Assembly (NCBI GenBank): GCA_005792355.1
Contig: SXSC01000009.1
Coordinates: 1 to 50,505, forward strand
Source: Opitutaceae bacterium
GTDB taxonomy: Bacteria; Verrucomicrobiota; Verrucomicrobiia; Opitutales; Opitutaceae
DNA length: 50,505 nucleotides
Direction: 5' to 3'
In this document: positions 9,913-18,809 of the stretch, piece by piece
How the letters are laid out: the number at the start of each line of letters is the position of its first letter
How positions within the stretch are numbered: the first letter of the stretch is position 1
Translations under genes and position numbers: made by a program
Notes under the pieces: model-generated
Database searches by the model: none
The model's input: only the letters and a program-made list of their open reading frames with translations
Told to the model about the DNA's origin: nothing

Positions 9913-11577
9913 CTATTTCGCGGATTTCAGCATCGCGTCGCGGCGGGCTTTGAAGGCGTTGCCGGGTTTCCATTCGGGCCACCTGGCGTCATTCGCAAGG
10001 CGCAGACCAACGCCGAGGAGAAACTCGGTGTCCTGCGCGGCGCCCTCGAAGGTCCAGTCGGGCTTCACCTCGTCGCTCGGCTGATGATAATCCTTCGCGA
10101 TGTACGCGTTGACCTTTTTTTCCGCGAAGTCGGCGGGCTGGCCGATGAACTTGCGGCCGGCCTTGGGATAATAGGCCGGGACGCCCACCTTCGCGAATTC
10201 GAAGTGGTCGCTGCGGAAGTACGAGCCGCGCTCGGGGTGGCTGTCGGGTTGCACATCCCGGCCCTGCTCGCGGGCGACGGCGATGCCGACGTCGTCAATC
10301 GTGGAGGCGCCGAAGCCGATCACTTCGAGATCGCTCGTGCGGCCAAATTGATTCGCGCCGTCCATGTTGATCACGCCGACGGTGCGGGCGAGCGGGTAGA
10401 GGGGATTTTGCGCATAGAAACGCGAGCCGAGCAGACCTTTTTCCTCGGCGGTGACGGAGAGGAACAGGACGCTGCGCTTCGGCTGTTGGGTCACCGGGAG
10501 TGCCTTCATGGCCTGGGCTATTTCGAGGAGCACCGCGGTGCCGGCGGCGTTGTCGGCGGCGCCGTTGTAGATCTGATCGCCGGTGAGGCGTTCGTCGCGG
10601 CCGAGGTGATCCCAGTGGGCGTTGTAGATCACGTACTCCTGGCGCAACCGCGGATCGGTGCCGGGCCGCAGCGCGAGGACGTTGCGCGAGTCGACCTGGC
10701 GCAGGGTGTTTTCCACGGTAAACGAGGCCTTGGCGCCAAGTGCGGCGGGGCGGAAGGCGCGGGTGCTGGCGAACTTTTTCAGCGCGTCGAAATCGCGGCC
10801 GCACGCGGTCAGGAGTTTTTTGGTGGCGTCGAGGGTGAGCCAGCCGGAGAGGGCGATGTGTCCCGCATTGTTGTCCGGGGTGCGAATTTCGAAATTCTCG
10901 CGCGTCCAGCTTGAGACGACGACGCCGAACGGATACGCGGCGGGTCCGGTCTCGTGGACGATGAGGCAGGCCGCGGCGCCCTTCTCCGCGGCGATCTCGT
11001 ACTTGTAGGTCCACCGGCCAGAGTAGGTCATGGCCAGGCCGCCGAAGACCGCGGGGTCGAGCTGGCCGCCCGCCGTGGTGACCGGCGGGTCGTTGATGAG
11101 CATCACGACGGTCTTCCCGCGGACATCGACGCCCTTGTAGTCATCCCAGTCGAACTCCGGAGCGATGATGCCGTAGCCGACGAAAACAACGTCGCTGTGC
11201 TTCGCCTCGACCTGTGGCACCACCCGCGTCGAATAGCCGACAAAGTCATTGATCGGCGTCATCTCCACCGCCTTGCCGCCGACGGTGAACGCGAGGGCGG
11301 GCTTCGACGTGATGCCCACGAGCGGCACAGCCTGGACGTAGGTGCCGTCGGGGTTGCCGGGCGCGAGGCCGAGCTTGCGGAATTCGGCCTCGAGGTAATT
11401 GACGGTTTTCTCCTCGCCTGGAGTGCCGGGCCCCCGGCCTTCGAATTCGTCGGAGGCCAGGATTTTGGTGCGCGCGAGGAGACTCGCCGCGGAGATGGCC
11501 GGAGCGCTTGGCGCGGCAGGCAGAAAGCTGGCGGCGCCGAGAATGGCCGCGCCGAGCAAAGGTGACGGGATACGCAT
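9913..11577 (-). CDS. M28-family zinc aminopeptidase, exported
   Basis: A 554-residue secreted metallopeptidase. The ATG at 11577 is chosen over 11592 because it gives a compact signal peptide (MRIPSPLLGAAILGAASFLP). Domain order: SDEFEGRGPGTPGEEKTVNYLEAEFRKLGL near the N-terminus, a PA-type inserted domain (about 120-250), then the M28 catalytic domain with the zinc ligands in IYNAHWDHLG, GAADNAAGTAVLLE, SVTAEEKGLLGS (the Glu-Glu pair), NMDGA and the final His in AKDYHQPSDEVK. It probably releases amino acids from peptides in the periplasm. It follows three peptide-binding lipoprotein genes by 62 bases on the same strand, which fits a peptide-scavenging unit. Confidence 0.9.
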   Translation of the reverse strand: MRIPSPLLGAAILGAASFLPAAPSAPAISAASLLARTKILASDEFEGRGPGTPGEEKTVNYLEAEFRKLGLAPGNPDGTYVQAVPLVGITSKPALAFTVGGKAVEMTPINDFVGYSTRVVPQVEAKHSDVVFVGYGIIAPEFDWDDYKGVDVRGKTVVMLINDPPVTTAGGQLDPAVFGGLAMTYSGRWTYKYEIAAEKGAAACLIVHETGPAAYPFGVVVSSWTRENFEIRTPDNNAGHIALSGWLTLDATKKLLTACGRDFDALKKFASTRAFRPAALGAKASFTVENTLRQVDSRNVLALRPGTDPRLRQEYVIYNAHWDHLGRDERLTGDQIYNGAADNAAGTAVLLEIAQAMKALPVTQQPKRSVLFLSVTAEEKGLLGSRFYAQNPLYPLARTVGVINMDGANQFGRTSDLEVIGFGASTIDDVGIAVAREQGRDVQPDSHPERGSYFRSDHFEFAKVGVPAYYPKAGRKFIGQPADFAEKKVNAYIAKDYHQPSDEVKPDWTFEGAAQDTEFLLGVGLRLANDARWPEWKPGNAFKARRDAMLKSAK

Positions 11578-11639
11578 GGGAGGGAGAATCATCGAGGAGG
11601 CGTGGATGGCAACACTGCGTGCGGAGCGGGCCGGGGGAA

Positions 11640-13274
11640 CTACTCCGGGGCGAGCCAGACCGCCTTGAAATCCGGCCGGTCGAGCGGATTTCTGGCCCAG
11701 GCCCGCACCGAAGGATGGATCAACACCGCGCGACGCACGAACGTCAGGGGGATGATGGGCATCTGCTCCAGCAGTCGTGCCTCGGCGGCTTGCAACTTCC
11801 GCAGTCGTTGCGCGACATCGAGCTCGATGGCGGACGCGGCGATGAGGGCGTCAAACGGTGGATCACCCCACTGCGTGAAATTCCAGCCCCCACCGCTGAC
11901 GAAGAGGTCGAGGATCGTGGACGCGTCGGGATAGTCGGCGTTCCAGCCGGCGAAACCAAGGTCGTATTGTTTGAGCTGAAGGTTGCTCCAGTGGGTGCGC
12001 GATTCGCTTTTTTGGATGGCGATTTCGAGGCCAAGGCTGGACCGCCACGTTTCTTGAATCGCCTCGACCAGCTCGGTGAATCGGCCGGCTTCGCTGGAAA
12101 AGATGAGTTTGGGGAAGCCACGACCGCCGGGAAACCCGGCCTCGGCCAGCAGCGCGCGCGCGGCGGCCACATCCTCGGTGACCGTGACCGACGGTGAATA
12201 ACCCGGCATGCCCGCGGGCACAAAGTTGAAGGCGGCGGCCTCGGTGCCGCGCAGGACGCGGCTGCTGTAACGCGTGCGATCGAGGGCGCGCGCAAGGGCC
12301 CGGCGGACCCGGGGATCGTGCAGGGGCGGGCGGGCGGTGTTGAGGGTGATGAAACGCACCGTCAGCTCGGGTGCGACGGAAAGGAGGGGCGATTCTTCCA
12401 TGCGGTAGGCGTCGACGCGCGAGTTCGGAACGAAGCGGGTGACGTGCAACTGGCCGGAGCGAAAAGCGCGCTCCTCGGTGTCGGGGTTGTCGATCGGATG
12501 AAAGTGCACCTCGCGCAGGCGCACGCTGGCGGCGTCCCAGTACGTGGGCGATTTGGCGGCGACCATGCGCTGATTTTGCCGCCACTCCTTGAGCAGGAAA
12601 GGCCCGTTGCCCACGAAGCGGCCCGGCCGCGTCCAGTTCGTGCCGCGCTGATCGAAAGGGCCGTACCGTTCGATGGTGGGCTGGTGGACGGGGAACCAGA
12701 CGGGATTGCCGGTGATCAGGGCGAGGAAGAAGGGTGTGGGGTGAGCGAGCGTCACAACGAGCGTGCGCGGGTCGGGGGCGGAAAATCCGACCTGAGAAAA
12801 GTCGGTGAGTTTGCCCGTGGCGTAGGCCTCGGCGCCGCGCACGGGTTTGAAGAGCACGGTGTATTGCGAGCCGATGCCAGGCGAAAGAGCGCGACGGAAT
12901 GAAGCGACAAAATCGTCGGCAGTCAGCGGATCGCCACTGGACCAGCGTGCGCCGGCGCGAAGGTGAAAGGTATAGGTGAGGCCGTCCGGCGAGACTTCCC
13001 AGCGTGCGGCCACTCCGGGCCGGGGTTCCGTGGTGCGGGAATCGAGCCGCGTGAGGCCCTCGAAGAAGGCGTGAATGACATGGTAGTCCGGCGGAGCGTT
13101 GATCAGGTGCGGGTCGAGTTCGCTTGGTTCGCCGCCGGAACCGACATGCAGCGTTTGGCTGCGATTGCCGTCCGCGACGAGCGTCGAGCGGCGGCCGCAA
13201 CCTGCGGCCAGCAGCGCGGAGAACACGAGGGCGAGCGCGACGAAGTGCGGGTTACTTCCCGGCGAGATGCACAT
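11640..13274 (-). CDS. Peptide-binding ABC-transporter-type lipoprotein (SBP family 5), copy 1
   Basis: A 544-residue oligopeptide-binding protein (OppA/DppA fold). Signal peptide ends in the lipobox LLAAGC, so it should be a lipoprotein. Family landmarks: GGEPSELDPHL, FEGLTRLD, WEVSPDGLTYTFHLRAGARWSSGDPLTADDF, NWTRPGRFVGNGPFLLKEW, and a C-terminal domain with GWNADYPDAST. The start lies 23 bases inside the end of the preceding paralogue (copy 2), suggesting translational coupling. No permease or ATPase gene is adjacent, so it may serve a transporter encoded elsewhere or act as a peptide receptor. Confidence 0.9.
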   Translation of the reverse strand: MCISPGSNPHFVALALVFSALLAAGCGRRSTLVADGNRSQTLHVGSGGEPSELDPHLINAPPDYHVIHAFFEGLTRLDSRTTEPRPGVAARWEVSPDGLTYTFHLRAGARWSSGDPLTADDFVASFRRALSPGIGSQYTVLFKPVRGAEAYATGKLTDFSQVGFSAPDPRTLVVTLAHPTPFFLALITGNPVWFPVHQPTIERYGPFDQRGTNWTRPGRFVGNGPFLLKEWRQNQRMVAAKSPTYWDAASVRLREVHFHPIDNPDTEERAFRSGQLHVTRFVPNSRVDAYRMEESPLLSVAPELTVRFITLNTARPPLHDPRVRRALARALDRTRYSSRVLRGTEAAAFNFVPAGMPGYSPSVTVTEDVAAARALLAEAGFPGGRGFPKLIFSSEAGRFTELVEAIQETWRSSLGLEIAIQKSESRTHWSNLQLKQYDLGFAGWNADYPDASTILDLFVSGGGWNFTQWGDPPFDALIAASAIELDVAQRLRKLQAAEARLLEQMPIIPLTFVRRAVLIHPSVRAWARNPLDRPDFKAVWLAPE

Positions 13275-14940
13275 CGTGGTAACAACGGGCCCACAGGCCG
13301 TCTTCCTGCCAGCCGCGGATCCGCGGCGACATCAGGGAGATCTTGGTGTTGAAATAGAGCGGAGCGACGGCGGCTGCTTCCAGCAGGTGCTCCTCGGCCA
13401 CGTCGAACCGGCCCGCGGCGAGCGCGGCGTCGAAGGCGGAGCTGCTCCAACGCGGATAGTTGAGCGGAGCGCCGCTGGTGAAATCCGCCAGCATCGCCGC
13501 GCGATCGGCGACGTCGGGAATCGAGGTCATGAAGGCGATGTCAAAGCCACCGGTGCGCAGGGCGTCGAGGTGAACCTTGGCTTCACGAACGGAGATGGCG
13601 ACCTCGACGCCGAGTTCCTCACGCCACATTTGCTGAATCGCCTCGAGCACCTGCGATTGCGTCCAGCCGGAAAGTTCGAATTTGGGAAAACCCCGGCCAC
13701 CGGGAAACCCGGCCTGGGCGAGCAGGCGGCGCGCGGCCGCGGGATCGTGCGCCGTCGATCCGGGCGGTGGTGGGGTGGCTGGCCGGAGTTGCGGTGGCAC
13801 AAACTGGGACGCGGCGATCTGGCCACCCTGCAGCACGCGTTCGACGATCTTGGTGCGATCAATGGCGAGCGAGAGCGCGCGGCGGGCGTCGCGGCTGAGC
13901 GCCGGGCGGCGCGTGTCGAAGGCGAGGTAACGCGTCTCGATCATCGGGGCCCGGTGCAATTCGGCGGGCCGTTCGCGGGTGTAGACCGGCACCTTGCTGA
14001 ACGGGACCGCCATGGTCGCATCGAGCTGCCCGGCCCGATAGGCGCGGTCTTCGCTGTCGCCGCTGTCGAAACGCAGGAAGTGGATTTCCGCGAGCTGCAC
14101 GCCGGCGGCGCCGTGCCAGCGTGGATTCTTTCGCACCACGATGCGTTGATCCGCGCGCCACTCGGCGAGGAGGAAGGGCCCGTTGCCGACGAAGTGGTCC
14201 GGGCGGGTCCAGTTGCGACCGTGCCGGGCGACGACATCGGTGCGCACGGGCAGCCACGGGCCGCTGGCGACGTAGTAGGGGAAACGTGGATTCGGCCGCT
14301 CGAGCGTGATGGTCAGCGTGTGCGGGCCGGCCGCGTGAAAACCGACGGCGGAGAAATCGGCGAGCTGGCCCGAGACATAGGCGGCGGCGTTTTTCACGTC
14401 AGAAAACACGCTGGCCTTGGGGGCGGCGGTGGCGGGAGTGAGCGCGCGGCGGTAGGCCGCGATGAAATGCGTGGCGGTGACGGGTGCGCCATCGGACCAG
14501 CGGGCTTCCGGGCGGAGGTGAAACGTATAGGAGAGGCCGTCGGGCGAAACTTCGAAGCGGTGGGCGGCACCGGGCAGCGGGGCGCCGCCGTTGGCGCCGG
14601 GCAGGAGCAGGCCCTCGAGCAGTGCGCGCAAGGTGCCGAATTCGTCGGGCAGGGTGGTGGTGGCGGGGTCGAGCGAGGCGGGCTCGTTGCGCTGGCTGAG
14701 ACGAAGCACCGGCGGTGAGTTCGAGGTGCCGCCGGCGGGGGCGGGGTCGCGCTGGGTGCAGGCGGTGAAGGCGAGCGCGAACGCGGCGAAAAAGACGAGG
14801 ATCGGTCGCGGAAGGGATCGAATTAGGACGAGTGAGACCAGCGAAAATGGAGGCGGGGTGCCCGCACCCCGCGAGGCGCCGGCGGCGCACACGCCCGATC
14901 GCGGGGTGGGGGCACCCCGCCTCCATCGGTCAATCGGCAT
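13252..14940 (-). CDS. Peptide-binding ABC-transporter-type lipoprotein (SBP family 5), copy 2
   Basis: SBP family 5 protein, paralogue of the neighbours: LSQRNEPASLDPATTTLPDE, FEVSPDGLSYTFHLRPEARWSDGAPVTATHF, NWTRPDHFVGNGPFLLAEW and ERPAELHRAPMIETRYLAFDT. The start is uncertain. ATGs at 14988 and 14940 place a 28-base-arm palindromic repeat (14847-14926) inside the coding sequence; downstream of that repeat the frame offers only CTG (14841) and ATT (14823) before the lipoprotein signal (ILVFFAAFALAFTAC). The signal sequence is therefore far from any standard start codon, which suggests the repeat has inserted at the 5' end. Coordinates use the ATG at 14940 (562 codons). Confidence 0.8.
   Translation of the reverse strand: MPIDRWRRGAPTPRSGVCAAGASRGAGTPPPFSLVSLVLIRSLPRPILVFFAAFALAFTACTQRDPAPAGGTSNSPPVLRLSQRNEPASLDPATTTLPDEFGTLRALLEGLLLPGANGGAPLPGAAHRFEVSPDGLSYTFHLRPEARWSDGAPVTATHFIAAYRRALTPATAAPKASVFSDVKNAAAYVSGQLADFSAVGFHAAGPHTLTITLERPNPRFPYYVASGPWLPVRTDVVARHGRNWTRPDHFVGNGPFLLAEWRADQRIVVRKNPRWHGAAGVQLAEIHFLRFDSGDSEDRAYRAGQLDATMAVPFSKVPVYTRERPAELHRAPMIETRYLAFDTRRPALSRDARRALSLAIDRTKIVERVLQGGQIAASQFVPPQLRPATPPPPGSTAHDPAAARRLLAQAGFPGGRGFPKFELSGWTQSQVLEAIQQMWREELGVEVAISVREAKVHLDALRTGGFDIAFMTSIPDVADRAAMLADFTSGAPLNYPRWSSSAFDAALAAGRFDVAEEHLLEAAAVAPLYFNTKISLMSPRIRGWQEDGLWARCYHDVHLAGK
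14847..14926. repeat. GC-rich palindromic repeat (REP-like) at the 5' end of a peptide-binding gene
   Basis: Arms of 28 bases at 14847-14874 and 14899-14926 pair with one mismatch; the core is ATGGAGGCGGGGTGCCC. The element lies within or just before the coding sequence of peptide-binding protein copy 2 and obscures its start codon. Confidence 0.85.
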
Positions 14941-14968
14941 GCGCAGTCGGCCGGCCGCGACGTCGCGT

Positions 14969-16645
14969 TTATTTTTCCAGCCAGACATGCTTGTAGGGAT
15001 GGTGATCGAGCAGCGTGGGATGCCAGCCTTTTACGGACGGCTGCAGGAGGAAAATGTGGGTGTAGTGAAAAAGCGGGATGATGGGCGCGGCCTCGAGCAG
15101 CAGGGCCTCGGCCTGCTGAAAGAGGGCGTGACGCGCCGCGGAGTCGGTGGTGCGCGCGGCGGCGAAGAGGGCGGCGTCGTAATTGGGGTTGGCCCATCCG
15201 GTGTAATTGTTGCCGCTGTCGCTGCGCAGGATGTCGAGAAACGTGGCGGGGTCGAGGTAGTCGCCAACCCAGTCGGAACGGATGATCTGGAAATCACCGG
15301 CGCGCCGGGCGGCGTGGGCGACCTTCAGTTCCTGGTTGGTGAGGCGCACCTCGACGCCGAGATCGCGGCGCCACATCTCCTGCAGGGCTTCGGCGATCAC
15401 CCGATGATTTTCGGAGCTGTTGTAGAGCAGGTCGATCGCGGGCAGGCCCTTGCCGCCATCGAAACCGGCTTCTTTGAGCAGTTGCCGCGCCGCAATGAGG
15501 TCCAGCGGAATGCCGGCGGCGGCGGTGTAACCGGCGGTGCCGGGAGGGGTGAGCGCGAACGCCGGGCGCTGGGCGCCGCGCAGAATCTTGGTGGCGATGG
15601 CTCCGCGGTCGACGGCGAGGGCCAGGGCCCGGCGGACCCGCACGTCGTTCAAAGGCGGGCGGCGGGTGTTGAAGCGATAAAAATAGGTGCCGAGATACGG
15701 GTCGAGGCGCAGGAGCTGCGGCGAGTCGCGGCGGTAGGCGTCGATCTTGCTGACCGGTGCGAATTCCGTGAGATGCAGCTGCCCGGCACGGAAGGCGCGT
15801 TCCTCGGCGTCGACGCTGTCAATCGGGTAGAAGTGGATGGCCTTGAGCCGCACGATGGCGGCATCCCAGTAACCCGGAAATTTCTCGACGACGATGACCT
15901 GATTCGGCGTCCACTTCGTCAACCCGAAGGGCCCGTTCGTCACGATGCGGCCGGGCCGCGTCCAGCTGTTGCCGCGTTGGTAGGCAGAGCCGTGTTTTTC
16001 GATGGTGGCGAGCGGGACCGGGTACCACGGGGGATTGGTGATGAGCGAAAGAAAATACGGCGCGGGGTGCTCGAGGGTGAGGCGAAGGGTGCGGGCATCG
16101 ACTGCGACCGCACCGACCTGGGCGAAGTCCGGGGCGCTGCCTTTGTGAAACGCCTCGGCGCTCTGCAGGATATACAACATGTTGGCGTAGTCGGCGGCGA
16201 GCGTGGGGGTAAGGATGCGTCGATACGCGGCGACGAAATCCTGCGCCGTGACCGTGGCCCCGTTGCTCCAACGGGCATCCGCCCGGAGTTGAAACGTGTA
16301 GACGAGGCCGTCAGTCGAAACATCCCAACGCTCCGCGACACCGGGCACCGGGTGCAGGTCCACGGGGTCCTCGGCGACCAGACCTTCAAAGAGCGCACGC
16401 AGGACATTGCCTTCGGCGACACCGGTGACGAGATGCGGGTCCAGCTCGGTGACCTCATTGCCGATGCCGCGATGGAGAACCTGCTCGCGGTTGCCGCGCT
16501 GGACGGCGGTCTCGCGTTTGAGGCAGCCCGCGGCGGACAGCAGGCAGAGGCCAGAAGCCAGAACCCTGAGGCCGGAGACCAGAAGCCGGAGGACGGAGGA
16601 CGGAGGACGGAAGCCGGAAGCCGGAGGCCGGGGGAGGCGGCGCAT
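14969..16645 (-). CDS. Peptide-binding ABC-transporter-type lipoprotein (SBP family 5), copy 3
   Basis: A 558-residue SBP family 5 protein and first of the three tandem copies. The ATG at 16645 is chosen; a TTG at 16654 is also in frame. The signal peptide (about residues 1-40) is encoded by a low-complexity stretch of near-repeats and ends in the lipobox LLSAAGC. Landmarks: IGNEVTELDPHLVTG, LFEGLVAEDPVDLHPVPGVAERWDVS, TWTRPG-type loop as SWTRPGRIVTNGPFGLTKW, ERAFRAGQLHLTEFAP, DWVGDYLDPATFLDIL. It starts five bases after the ispF stop, so it may be transcribed from the ispDF promoter. Confidence 0.9.
   Translation of the reverse strand: MRRLPRPPASGFRPPSSVLRLLVSGLRVLASGLCLLSAAGCLKRETAVQRGNREQVLHRGIGNEVTELDPHLVTGVAEGNVLRALFEGLVAEDPVDLHPVPGVAERWDVSTDGLVYTFQLRADARWSNGATVTAQDFVAAYRRILTPTLAADYANMLYILQSAEAFHKGSAPDFAQVGAVAVDARTLRLTLEHPAPYFLSLITNPPWYPVPLATIEKHGSAYQRGNSWTRPGRIVTNGPFGLTKWTPNQVIVVEKFPGYWDAAIVRLKAIHFYPIDSVDAEERAFRAGQLHLTEFAPVSKIDAYRRDSPQLLRLDPYLGTYFYRFNTRRPPLNDVRVRRALALAVDRGAIATKILRGAQRPAFALTPPGTAGYTAAAGIPLDLIAARQLLKEAGFDGGKGLPAIDLLYNSSENHRVIAEALQEMWRRDLGVEVRLTNQELKVAHAARRAGDFQIIRSDWVGDYLDPATFLDILRSDSGNNYTGWANPNYDAALFAAARTTDSAARHALFQQAEALLLEAAPIIPLFHYTHIFLLQPSVKGWHPTLLDHHPYKHVWLEK
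16549..16636. repeat. Low-complexity near-tandem repeat encoding a signal peptide
   Basis: Degenerate GAAGCCGGAG/GACGGAG units on the plus strand. On the minus strand this is the coding sequence for residues about 4-30 of peptide-binding protein copy 3, its lipoprotein signal peptide. Confidence 0.7.
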
Positions 16646-16650
16646 GGCGA

Positions 16651-17133
16651 TCAAGCCTTGGCGATGAGCACGACGGCGTGGGCGGCGATCGCGAGGCCGC
16701 GGCCGAGGTCGCCGATGCCCTCGTTGGTCGTGGCCTTGAGGCCGATGTTACCGACCGGGAGGCGGGTGCTCTTGGCGAGCGCGGCTTTCATCTCCGCGAG
16801 TCGCGGGTAGATTCTCGGTTTTTCGGCGATGACCGTGGCGTCGATGTTACCGACGGCGAAACGCAGCTTCGACAACTCGCCGCAGACGCGCGCGAGAAGG
16901 ATCTGGGAGTCGATGTTGCGGTAGGCCGGATCCGTATTCGGAAAAAAATGACCGATGTCGGGCAGGCCGGCGGCGCCGAGCAACGCGTCGCAGATTGCGT
17001 GAGTGACGCAGTCGGCGTCGCTGTGGCCTTCGAGGCCGAAGTCGGTGTCGAATTTCACCCCGCCGAGGACGAGGGGACGGCCCGCGACGATGCGGTGGAT
17101 GTCGTAGCCGTGACCGATGCGGAAGTTCATCAA
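16651..17133 (-). CDS. ispF: 2-C-methyl-D-erythritol 2,4-cyclodiphosphate synthase
   Basis: Fifth enzyme of the MEP isoprenoid pathway, 160 residues. Zinc ligands are in GHGYDIHRI (Asp11, His13) and the later His of the LEGHSDADCVTHAICDALLGAAGLPDIGHFFPNTDP region; the C-terminal motif TTNEGIGDLGRGLAIAAHAV is intact. The start codon overlaps the last four bases of ispD in an ATGA arrangement, so the two are translationally coupled. Confidence 0.96.
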   Translation of the reverse strand: MMNFRIGHGYDIHRIVAGRPLVLGGVKFDTDFGLEGHSDADCVTHAICDALLGAAGLPDIGHFFPNTDPAYRNIDSQILLARVCGELSKLRFAVGNIDATVIAEKPRIYPRLAEMKAALAKSTRLPVGNIGLKATTNEGIGDLGRGLAIAAHAVVLIAKA

Positions 17134-17873
17134 AAGGGCGGCCGCGACGAGAGGGAGTGCGCCGCAGGCGGGCGATCGTTCAGCGTGACGAGAAACTCCA
17201 GGTAGGCCAGATCGGCCGCGGTGGTGAGCTTGGGGTTGGGGTGCTGGTTTTCCAGCAGGGCGATGGGATGGCCGAGCTGCTCGACGGCCTGTGCGTCGTC
17301 GGTGATTTGGAGGCCGCGGGCGCCCACCCGGGCATAGGCGCGGGCGATCAGTTCGCGGGAGAAAACCTGCGGTGTCTCCATGGCCCAGAGGCGGGCGCGG
17401 TCCAGGGTGCGCAGGCGGGAATCGTCGCGACCCTTCGGCGAGATCAAGACCCGATGCTCCTTGATGGTGTCGACCACGCGATGGGCGAGCACGACGGCAT
17501 GCTCGCGGCGGACGATCTTGTGGAGGGCGACAAGCTGCTCGGGCCGGATGAGCGGACGGGCGCAGTCGTGGATGAAGACGTGCCGGATATCGGCCGGGAG
17601 CGCGGCGAGGGCCTGGCTCACCGAATCCTGCCGTTCGCGTCCTCCGCGGACGAGAACGGAGGGAGTGGGGGCATAGGCGGAAAGCTCCATCATCTGCCGT
17701 TGGTCGCGAAAAACGATCACGTAGAGATCGGCGATGGCGCTCTGCATGAACGCTGCGGCGGAGTGGGCAAAGACGGGCCGGCCGGCGAGGGGCACCAGCA
17801 CCTTGTCGGCTACCGCTCCGGCCATGCGCGAACCACTGCCGGCGGCGAGGAGAATGGCGGCGGTGCGGGACAT
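17130..17873 (-). CDS. ispD: 2-C-methyl-D-erythritol 4-phosphate cytidylyltransferase
   Basis: MEP-pathway cytidylyltransferase, 247 residues, Rossmann-like nucleotidyltransferase fold. Landmarks are the CTP-binding LLAAGSGSRMAG at 8-19, VLVRGGRERQDSVSQAL, the HDCARPLIRPEQL block, and METPQVFSRELI. The GSGSRM loop keeps the arginine but the usual following lysine spacing is shifted by the GAVADK segment. First gene of a minus-strand unit running into ispF and perhaps the peptide-binding genes. Its partner ispE is 940 bases away on the opposite strand. Confidence 0.95.
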   Translation of the reverse strand: MSRTAAILLAAGSGSRMAGAVADKVLVPLAGRPVFAHSAAAFMQSAIADLYVIVFRDQRQMMELSAYAPTPSVLVRGGRERQDSVSQALAALPADIRHVFIHDCARPLIRPEQLVALHKIVRREHAVVLAHRVVDTIKEHRVLISPKGRDDSRLRTLDRARLWAMETPQVFSRELIARAYARVGARGLQITDDAQAVEQLGHPIALLENQHPNPKLTTAADLAYLEFLVTLNDRPPAAHSLSSRPPF

Positions 17874-18003
17874 GGTTCGGAGAGGGATCAGTGGTCTGCA
17901 GTGGTCAGAAACCGAGAATAGGTAGTCCGAAGACAGTGATTTGTAAACGAGTTCAGGTGAGATTGATCTTTCTGGTTTAGGCGAACTGACCGCTGATTAC
18001 CGC

Positions 18004-18711
18004 CTATTGATTACTGGCCGCCGCTCCGAGCTCCGCGAGGATCGCACGCGCGGCGGCGGCGGGGTCGGAGGCTTTGAAAATGGGGCGGCCGACGACGATG
18101 AAGTTGGCGCCAGTGCGGGCGGCTTCGCCGGGTGTCATCACCCGCGTCTGGTCATCGGCTTTGGCGTCGCGCGGCCGAATCCCCGGGGTGACGAGCGAGA
18201 CGCCGGCGCCCAACGCGGCCCGAAGCGGGGCGATCTCAAGAGGTGAGCAGACGAGGCCGCGCAAGCCGGAATCGGCGGCGAGCCGGCCCAACCTCACGAC
18301 CTGAGGTTCCGGCAAATCGGCGACGCCGGTCTCGGCCAGCCCGCTGGCGCTCATCGAGGTGAGCACCGTGACGCCGAGCAGGAGCAGGTTGGGGGCGTGC
18401 TGCTGTTGCGCCTTGACCGCCCACTGCATCATCTCCCGTCCGCCGCAGGTGTGCAGCGTGAGCATGCCGATCGGAAGCTTCGCGGCGGACTCCACGGCCT
18501 TGGCGACCGTGTTGGGAATGTCGTGCAGCTTGAGATCGAGGAAGACGTTGAAGCCCAGACCGGCGATTTCGCGCACGGCGTCCGGGCCGCAGGAGGTGTA
18601 CATTTCCAAGCCCACCTTGACCCACCGCACGGTGCCCTGCAACTGGCGGAGGGCCGGCGTGACGTCACGCGGCGATTGGGCGTCAAGGACGAGGATTAGG
18701 TCGCAGGCCAT
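18004..18711 (-). CDS. pyrF: Orotidine 5'-phosphate decarboxylase
   Basis: Last step of UMP synthesis, 235 residues, TIM-barrel. The start motif LILVLDAQ, the substrate-binding VKVGLEMYTSCGPD, the catalytic FLDLKLHDIPNTVAKAV block (Lys-Asp pair), TPGIRPRDAKADDQTRVMTP and VVGRPIFKASDP are all present. It is a single gene between ispD (same strand, 130 bases beyond its 3' end) and the divergent ispE. Confidence 0.96.
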   Translation of the reverse strand: MACDLILVLDAQSPRDVTPALRQLQGTVRWVKVGLEMYTSCGPDAVREIAGLGFNVFLDLKLHDIPNTVAKAVESAAKLPIGMLTLHTCGGREMMQWAVKAQQQHAPNLLLLGVTVLTSMSASGLAETGVADLPEPQVVRLGRLAADSGLRGLVCSPLEIAPLRAALGAGVSLVTPGIRPRDAKADDQTRVMTPGEAARTGANFIVVGRPIFKASDPAAAARAILAELGAAASNQ

Positions 18712-18809
18712 TTTTTATAACCACAGAGGGATTCGGTTGAACACCAATGCAGGAAGAATCCGAAGAACTGGATTAGTGGGCCTCGATATGCAATGGTGGG
18801 TCACCGCCC

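Noticed and set aside
14591..16810. Plus-strand open frame of over 700 codons across the peptide-binding genes
   Set aside because: It is the mirror of two well-supported SBP genes and contains low-complexity Gly/Arg/Val-rich translation without domains.
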